From: Streptacidiphilus sp. P02-A3a
GTDB lineage: Bacteria > Actinomycetota > Actinomycetes > Streptomycetales > Streptomycetaceae
Length of the DNA: 64,000 nucleotides
Assembly (NCBI RefSeq): GCF_014084105.1
Contig: NZ_CP048289.1
Span: 3,977,922-4,041,921, forward strand
Direction: 5' to 3'
The notes under the pieces are model-generated. The model searched no databases. It was not told where the DNA came from and saw only the letters and a program-made list of their open reading frames with translations. Positions 11,101-20,100 of the stretch are shown one piece after another. Within the stretch, counting starts at the first letter, position 1; each line of letters begins with the position of its first letter. The translations under genes were made by a program, and so were the position numbers.

Positions 11101-14100
11101 CGCCGCCGTCAGCCAGGCCCTGACCGACGGCGGCGCCGAGGTGCTGCTCGCCGAGATCCCGGCGGGCGAGGTGGACCGGTCGGCGCTGGCCGCCCGGATC
11201 ACCGCCGTCACCGTCCCGGTGGCGGGCGTACTCTCGCTGCTGGCCCTGGACGAGTCCCCGCTGGCCGGAACTCCGGTCGTGGCCCGGGGGTTGGCCGGGA
11301 CGATGGGCCTGGTGCAGGCCCTCGGCGACGCCGGGACCACCGCCCCGCTGTGGGCGCTGACCTCGGGCGCGACCGCCTCCGGCGACGCGCCGGTCGCCCA
11401 GGCGCAGGCGCAGACCTGGGCCTTCGGCCGGGTCGTCGCGCTGGAGCATCCGGACCGCTGGGGCGGTCTGATCGACCTGGCGCCGACCTGGGACGCGCGC
11501 ACCGCCGAGCGGCTGGTCGCGGTGCTCGCCGGATGCGGTGAGGACCAGGTCGCGATCCGCGCCAACGGCGTCCTCGGCCGCCGCATGGTCCGCGCGGCCC
11601 GCTCGGTCTCCGGCGGCCAGCGCTGGCGTCCCGGCGGCAGCGTACTGATCACCGGTGGTACCGGTGGTGTCGGTGGGCATGTGGCCCGGTGGCTGACCGA
11701 GCGGGAGGCACCGAGGGTGGTGCTGTCCAGTCGGTCGGGTCCGGGTGCGGCGGGTGCGGTGGCGTTGGCCGCCGAGTTGGCGGCTGCCGGTACGGCGGTG
11801 GACGTGCTTGCCGGTGATGTCGGCGACCGGGCCCAGACGGCCGGTCTGCTGGCCTGGATCGACGCCCACGGACCCGGATTGAGCTCGGTCATGCACGCGG
11901 CCGGAGCCGCCCTCGGCGGCCCGCTGGAGCTGATGACCCCGGACGACCTGGCCGCCGTGCTCCAGGCCAAGGCGGGCGGCGCGGCCTACCTGGACGAGCT
12001 GACCGCCGACCGGGAGCTGGACGCGTTCGTCGGCTTCTCCTCCGGCGCGAGCACCTGGGGCAGCGCCCAGCTGTCCGGCTACGCCGCCGCCAACGCCGCC
12101 CTGGACGCGCTGGTCGAGGACCGGCGGGCGCGCGGCCTGGCCGGTACCTCGGTCGCCTGGGGCCTGTGGGGTGGCGGCGGCATGGGCGAGGGCGTCGCCG
12201 GTGAGGTGCTGCAACGGCTCGGCGTCCGCGAGATGGACGCGGGACTGGCCGTCGGCGCGCTGGCGGCGATCCTGGACGCCGGGGAGGACCTGGTCACCGT
12301 CTCGGACATCGACTGGGACCGGTTCGCCACCATCTTCACCGTGCAGCGGCCCAGCCGGCTGCTGGCCGACCTGCCGGAAGCCCAGCAGGCGCTCACCGAC
12401 ACCCGGGCGTCCGCTCCGGGCGCTGAAGCGGTCGTCGGGACCGAGCTGGGCCGACGGCTGACCGGCCTCGACCGGGCCGAGCAGGAGCGGATCCTGACCG
12501 ACCTGGTCCGCTCCGAGGCCGCCGCCGTGCTCGGGCACGCGTCCGCCGACGCGGTACCGCCCGCGCGGGCCTTCAAGGACCTCGGCTTCGACTCGCTCAC
12601 CGCCGTCGACCTGCGCACCCGGCTGAACACCGCCACCGGTCTCAAGCTGCCCGCCACCCTGGTCTTCGACTACCCGACCCCGGCTGCGGCCGTGCAGTTC
12701 CTACGGACCGAACTGCTCGGCATCCTGGCCGACTCCGAGTCCCCGGTCGCGGCCCGCGCGGCAGCCGACCCCGGCGAGCCGATCGCCATCGTCGGCATGG
12801 GCTGCCGGTTCCCCGGCGGCGTCCGCGAGCCGGAGGACCTGTGGGACCTGCTGGCCACCGGTACCGACGCGATCGCCGGGTTCCCGACGGACCGTGGCTG
12901 GGACGTGGACGGGATCTACGCCGGTCTCGACGCCGACACGTCCACCGCGCTGGTCGGTGGATTCGTCTACGACGCGGCCGACTTCGACCCCGGATTCTTC
13001 GGGATCAGCCCGCGTGAGGCGATCACCATGGACCCGCAGCAGCGGCTGCTGCTGGAGACCGCCTGGGAGGCCGTGGAGCGCGCCGGGATCGACCCGGCCT
13101 CGCTCAAGGGCACCGCCACCGGGGTCTTCGCCGGTGCCGCCTTCGGTGGGTACGGCATGGGCCTGGCCGAGGAGCCCGGCACCGAGGGCTACATGCTCAT
13201 CGGCGGCCTCAGCTCGGTGATCTCCGGCCGGGTCTCCTACACGCTGGGCCTGGAGGGCCCGGCGGTGACCGTCGACACCGCCTGCTCCTCGGCGCTGGTC
13301 GCGCTGCACCTGGCCTGCCAGGCGCTGCGCGCGGGCGAGTGCTCGATGGCGATGGCCGGTGGTGTGGCGATCATGGCCACCCCGGCCCCGTTCTCCGAGT
13401 TCTCCCGCCAGCGGGGCCTGGCCTTCGACGGCCGGTCCAAGGCGTTCGCGGCCGACGCGGACGGCATCGGCTGGGGCGAGGGCGCCGGGATGCTGGTCCT
13501 GGAGCGGCTCTCCGACGCCCAGCGGAACGGGCACCAGGTGCTCGCGGTGGTGGCCGGGAGCGCGATCAACCAGGACGGCGCCAGCAACGGCATCACCGCG
13601 CCGAACGGTCCCTCGCAGCAGAAGGTCATCCGGTCCGCGCTGGCCAACGCCGGACTGCGGGCTGACGAGGTGGACGCGGTCGAGGCGCACGGTACCGGCA
13701 CGGTCCTCGGCGACCCGATCGAGGCCCAGGCGCTGCTGGCGACGTACGGGCAGAACCGGCAGGAGAACCAGCCGCTGTGGCTCGGCTCGGTGAAGTCCAA
13801 CATCGGCCACACCCAGACTGCGGCCGGGGTCGCCGGGATCATCAAGATGGTGCTGGCCCTCCAGCACCAGGAACTGCCGCGCACCCTGCACGCGGAGGTG
13901 CCCAGCCCGCACGTGGACTGGTCGACGGGTGACGTCCGGCTGCTGACCGAACCGGTCGCCTGGCCGGTCAACGGCCGTCCCCGGCGAGCCGGGGTGTCGG
14001 CCTTCGGCGTCAGCGGCACCAACGTGCACGCCATCCTGGAGGAGGCTCCGGCCTTCGTCCCGGAGGAGGTGCCGTCGGTCGATCCGGTGGTGTCGCCGGT

Positions 14101-17100
14101 GTTGCCGGTGTTGGTCGGGTCGGTGGCGGCGTGGCCGGTGTCGGCGCGGTCGGGTGCCGGGTTGGTGGCGCAGGCGGGTCGGTTGGGTGAGTTCCTGCTG
14201 GCTCGGCCGGAGTTGGGCACGGCCGAGGTGGCGTGGTCGTTGGTGACCAGCCGGTCGACGTTCGAGCACCGGACGGTCGTCATCGGCGCGGACCGCACGG
14301 AGTTGCTGGCCGGACTGTCGGCAGTGGCCGCCGGTCGCCCGTCGCCGGGCGTGGTGTCGGGCGTGGTCTCCGCCGGTGGCGGTGCCGGTCGGGTGGTGTT
14401 CGTGTTCCCGGGTCAGGGTTCGCAGTGGGTGGGTATGGGTCGGGAGTTGGCCGCTTCGTCGCCGGTGTTCGCGGCGCGGTTGGCGGAGTGTGAGCGGGCG
14501 TTGGCGCCGTTTGTGGACTGGTCGTTGGTCGAGGTGCTGGCTGGTATTGAGGGTGCGCCTGGGTTTGATCGGGTGGATGTGGTGCAGCCGGTGTTGTGGG
14601 CGGTGATGGTGTCGTTGGCGGCGGTGTGGCAGGCGGCTGGGGTGCGGCCGGATGCGGTGGTGGGGCATTCGCAGGGTGAGATCGCGGCGGCCGTGGTGGC
14701 GGGGATCCTCAGCCTGGAGGATGCCGCGCGGGTGGTGGCGTTGCGCAGTCGGGTGTTGATTGCGTTGTCGGGTCGTGGCGGGATGTTGTCGTTGGCGGAG
14801 TCGGTGTCCGAGGTGCGGTCGCGGATCGAGGCCTGGGGTGCGCACCGGGTGTCGGTGGCTGCGGTCAACGGGCCTGGGGCGACGGTGGTTTCGGGTGATC
14901 CCGAGGCGTTGGCGGGGGTGTTGGCGGCTGCTGAGGTTGATGGTGTGCGGGCGCGGATGCTGCCGGTGGACTACGCCTCGCACGGTCCGCAGGTGGACGA
15001 GTTGCGGGAGGAGATCCTGGCGCTGCTGGCGGGGGTCGCGCCGCAGTCTGCTCGGGTGCCGATGGTGTCGGCGATGACGGGTGAGTTCCTGGAGGGCCCG
15101 GAGTTGGATGCCGGGTACTGGTACGCGAGTCTGCGAGCCCCGGTGGAGTTCTCGCGGGCGGTCGAGGTGCTGGGTCGGGCCGGGTACGGGGTGTTCGTCG
15201 AGAGCTCGGCGCACCCGGTGCTGACCAACGCGATCAGCGACACCCTCGACCGGGTCGCCGAGGAGAGCGTTTCCGGTCTCGTCGCGTCTGCCCCGGTGGT
15301 GGCCGGGACGTTGCGCCGGGACGACGGCGGCCCGGCGCGGCTGCTGGCGTCCCTGGCCGAGGTCCACGGGCGCGGCGTCGATGTCGACTGGACCACGGTG
15401 GTCCCCGAGGCCCAGGTGGTGCAGCTGCCGACCTACGCCTTCCAGCGGCAGCGGTACTGGCCGAGGCAACTGCCGGTCGCGATCGCCGCTGCCGAGAGCG
15501 CCGGGACCGGCGTCGAGGCGCGGTTCTGGAGCGCGGTCGAGGCCGGTGACCTGGACAGCCTGTCCCGGACGCTGGACGTGGACGAGCAGTACCTGGGCGA
15601 GGTGCTCCCCGCCCTGGCGTCCTGGCGGCAGCGCGAACGCGACGAGTCGCTGACGGCGGACTGGCGGTACCGGGTCACCTGGAAGCCGCTGCGCGACCCC
15701 AGCCCGGCCGTGCTGTCCGGTACCTGGCTGCTGGTCGTCCCGGCCGAACTGGCCGACGGTGAGCTGGCGGCGGCCTGCGCGCGGACGCTGAGCGACCGGG
15801 GCGCGCAGGTGGTGCTCGCCGAGGTCGCCGCGACCGAGCTGGACCGGCGGACCCTGGCGGCGAAGGTCGGCGAACTGCTCGGCTCGGCCCCGGCGGCCGG
15901 GGTGCTGTCGCTGCTCGGCACGGACGAGACGCCGCTGGCCGACCGACCGTTGGTCCCGGCCGGTGTCGCCGGAACCCTGGCCCTGTTCCAGGCCCTCGGC
16001 GACGCCGGGGCGACCGCGCCGATGTGGGCGGTCACCCGGGGTGCCGTCACCGCCGGGGCCACCGACCGTGCGGCCGGTCCGGTCCAGGCGCAGGTGTGGG
16101 GTCTGGGTCGGACGATCGGGGTGGAGCACCCGGATCGCTGGGGCGGTCTGATCGACCTGCCGCCGGTGCTGGACGACCGCGCGGCGGCCCGGCTCGCCGG
16201 GGCCCTCGCGGACAGGTCCGAGGACCAGGTGGCGATCCGGACCGGCGGGCTGCTGGCCCGGCGCCTGGTCCGGGCGACCCCGCGCCGCAACGGCGACAGC
16301 GCCTGGACGCCGTGCGGCACGGTGCTGCTGACCGGCGCCAGCGGCGCGATCGGCCCGGACCTGGCCGCCTGGATGGCCGACTCGGGCGTCCCGCACGCGG
16401 TGCTGTGCAGCCGCCGGGGCCCGGAGACGCCGGGTGCGGCCCGGCTCGCCGCGCTGCTGGCCGAGGCCGGTTCGGCGGTCACCATGGCCGCCTGCGACGT
16501 GGTGGACCGGGAGGCGCTGGCCGGTCTGCTGGCCTGGATCCCGACCTTCGCCCCGCCGCTGTCCGCGGTGATCCACGGCGCGGTCGCGGTCGAGCTGATG
16601 AGCGTCGACCGGACCGACGTCGACCACCTGGCGCTGGCGCTGGGCGCCAAGGTCGGCGGGGCGACGCACCTGGACGAGCTCACCGCCGACCTCGACCTGG
16701 AAGCCTTCATCCTGTTCTCCTCGATCAGCGCCACCTGGGGCGTCGGCGAGCACGCGACCTACGCGGCGGCCAACGCCCACCTGGACGCGCTGGCGGAGAA
16801 CCGGCGGGCCCGGGGCCTGCCGGCGACCTCGGTCGCCTGGGGCGTGTGGAGCTCCGGTGGCCGCTTCGACGAGACCGACCCGGCCGACGCCGGGGCTGAG
16901 CCCGCACGCCCGCAGAGCCTGGTCCCGGAGCGGCTGCGGCGGCAGGGCCTGCGGCTGCTGGACCCGGAGCGCGCGCTGACCGTGCTCGGGCAGGTACTCG
17001 CCGACCAGGAGACCGTGCTGGCGGTCGCCGACGTCGACTGGCCGCAGTTCTCGGCGGTGTTCAACGCCGTCCGCTCCTGGCCGCTGCTGGACGAGATCCC

Positions 17101-20100
17101 GGAGGCGCGTCAGGCCGACGCCGGTACCACCGGCGCCGCCGTGGTGGCCTCGGGCGACGGCGCGGCGCTGCTGGAACGCCTGGTCGGCGTGTCGCCCGCG
17201 CAGCGCGAGCGGATCGTGACCGACCTGGTCGGCAGTCATGCGGCGGCCGTCCTCGGACACAGCTCGGCCGAGGCCGTGGACGCGGCCCGGGCCTTCCGGG
17301 AGATGGGCTTCGACTCGCTGACGGCAGTGGACCTGCGGGGACGGCTGAACCAGGCCACCGGACTGACGCTGCCCTCCACGGTGGTCTTCGACTACCCGTC
17401 ACCGGCCATCCTGGCTCGCCAGATCGTCACGCAACTGCTGGGAACACAGCAGCAGTTGGTGGCCGAGTCGCGGGTCGTGCCGGTGTCGGCGAGCGACCCG
17501 GTGGTGATCGTCGGCATGGGTTGCCGCTTCCCGGGTGGGATCGACAGCCCGGAGGCGATGTGGCAGCTGCTGGCGACGGGCGGTGACGCCATCGGCGGCT
17601 TCCCGGCGGACCGGGGCTGGGACCTGGCCGGTCTGCTGGACACGGCGCCCGGATCGGCCTCCTCCTCGGCCACCCGCGAGGGCGGGTTCGTGGCCGGGGC
17701 GGCGGACTTCGACCCGGCGTTCTTCCGGATCTCGCCGCGTGAGGCGCTGGCGATGGACCCGCAGCAGCGGTTGCTGCTGGAGACCTCGTGGGAGGCGCTG
17801 GAGCATGCCGGGCTCGACCCGGTCGCCCTGCGTGGCTCGCTGACCGGCGTCTTCGCCGGTGCCGCCGGATCCGGCTACGCCGGACAGGCCGGGTTCGACG
17901 AGGAGTCGGCCGGGCACCTGATCACCGGCAACGTGACCAGCGTGATCTCCGGCCGGATCTCCTACACGCTGGGCCTGGAGGGTCCGGCGGTCACCGTCGA
18001 CACGGCCTGCTCCTCGGCGCTGGTGTCGCTGCACCTGGCGGCGCAGGCGCTGCGGGCCGGTGAGTGCGACCTGGCGCTGGCCGGTGGCGTGATGGTGATC
18101 ACCGACCCGGCCGAGTTCATCGGCTTCTCGCAGCAGGGTGCGCTGGCCCTGGACGGCCGCTGCAAGGCCTTCTCCGCCGACGCGGACGGCATGGGCCTGT
18201 CCGAGGGCGCGGGCATGATCGTGCTGGAGCGCCTGTCCGACGCCCGCCGCAACGGCCACACCGTGCTCGCCACGGTGGCCGGTAGCGCCATCAACCAGGA
18301 CGGCGCCTCCAACGGCCTCTCGGCGCCGAACGGCCCCTCGCAGCAGCGGGTGATCCGGGCCGCCCTGGCCAACGCCGGGATCGGCGCCGCCGATGTGGAC
18401 GCGGTCGAGGGCCACGGCACCGGTACCCGGCTCGGCGACCCGATCGAGGCCCAGGCGATCCTGGCGACCTACGGTCAGGACCGGCCGGAGGGACGGCCGT
18501 TGTGGCTGGGCTCGGTGAAGTCCAACATCGGCCACGCGCAGCAGGCGGCCGGCGCGGCCGGGATCATCAAGATGGTCCTCGCGCTCCAGCACGGCCTGCT
18601 CCCGGCCACGCTGCACGCCGACGCCCCGTCACCGCAGGTCGACTGGACCGTCGGTGACGTCGAGCTGCTGACCGAGGCGGTGGACTGGAAGGCCAACGGC
18701 CACCCGCGCCGGGCCGGGGTCTCGGCCTTCGGCATCAGCGGCACCAACGCCCACATCATCCTCGAAGAACCCCCCGCCGCCCTCGACCAGGACACCTCGG
18801 ACGAGCCCGGCCCCGGCGACCAGGAGCAGCCGGCGCCGTCGGTACTGACCGGTGCGACGACGTCCTGGCTGGTCTCGGCGCAGACCCCGGCCGGGCTGCG
18901 GGCGCAGGCCGCGCGGCTGGTCGGTTACCTGTCCGCGCACCCGGACCGCGACCCGGCCGCTGTCGGCTGGTCGCTGGCGACCACCCGGTCCACCTTCGAG
19001 CACCGGGCGGTCGTCACCGGCGCCCACGGCGACGACCTGATCGCCGGGCTGTCGGCGCTGGTGTCCGAGCGTCCGGCGGCGACGCTGGTCAGCGGCACCG
19101 CCGGAGCGACCGGCCAGGTGGTGTTCGTCTTCCCGGGTCAGGGGTCGCAGTGGTTGGGCATGGGTCGGGAGTTGGCTCAGAGCAGTCCGGTGTTCGCGGC
19201 GCGGTTGGCGGAGTGCGAGCGGGCGCTGGCGCCGTACGTGGACTGGTCGCTGACCGAGGTGCTGAACGGTGCCGAGGGTGCGCCCGGCTTCGACCGGGTG
19301 GACGTCGTCCAGCCGGTGTTGTGGGCGGTGATGGTGTCGTTGGCGGCGGTGTGGCAGGCGGCCGGGGTCGAGCCGGACGCGGTGGTGGGGCACTCGCAGG
19401 GCGAGATCGCCGCCGCCGTGGTCGCCGGGGCCCTGACGCTGGAGGACGCGGCCGCCATCGTGGCGTTGCGCAGCCGGGCGCTGATCGCGCTGTCGGGTCG
19501 TGGCGGGATGCTGTCGCTGGCGGAGTCGGTCTCCGAGGTGGAGGCACGGATCGGGCGCTGGGGCGACCGGGTGTCGGTGGCTGCGGTCAACGGGCCTGGG
19601 GCGACGGTGGTTTCGGGTGATCCCGAGGCGCTGGCCGAGGTCCTGGCCGGGGCCGAGGGGGTCCGGGCGCGGATGCTGCCGGTGGACTACGCCTCGCACG
19701 GTCCGCAGGTCGACCAGTTGCGGGAGGAGATCCTGAAGCTGCTGGCCGGGGTCGCCCCGCGTCCCGCGCGGGTGCCGATGGTGTCGGCGATGACGGGTGA
19801 GTTCCTGGAGGGCCCGGAGTTGGATGCCGGGTACTGGTACGCCAGTCTGCGGGCCCCGGTGGAGTTCTCGCGGGCGGTCGAGGTGCTGGGTCGGGCCGGG
19901 TACGGGGTGTTCGTCGAGAGCTCGGCGCACCCGGTGCTGACCAACGCGATCGGCGACACTCTCGAAGGCCTTGCCGACGTCGCCGATCCGGTGGTGTCCG
20001 GGACGTTGCGTCGTGACGATGGTGGCTCGGCGCGGTTGTTGGCCTCGTTGGCGGAGGTCCATGTGCGTGGTGTGGTCGTGGACTGGGCGGGGGTGTTGCC

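Larger units (their letters stand above)
8101..12720 (+). other. Module B2: KS-AT(YASH)-KR(A1)-ACP
   Basis: KS 8123-9400 (Cys 8636-8638) belongs to the FRIS class, with Arg at 8354-8356, and has EGHGTGT instead of EAHGTGT around the catalytic His. AT about 9750-10800 (Ser 10025, YASH 10325-10336). KR with glycine motif near 11649-11680, Trp 12056 and Tyr 12080, and Leu rather than His at -3 (A1 fingerprint). ACP about 12500-12700 (Ser 12593). Its AT/KR junction (10621-10915) and KR core (11651-11890) are near-identical to module B4. Confidence 0.92.
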
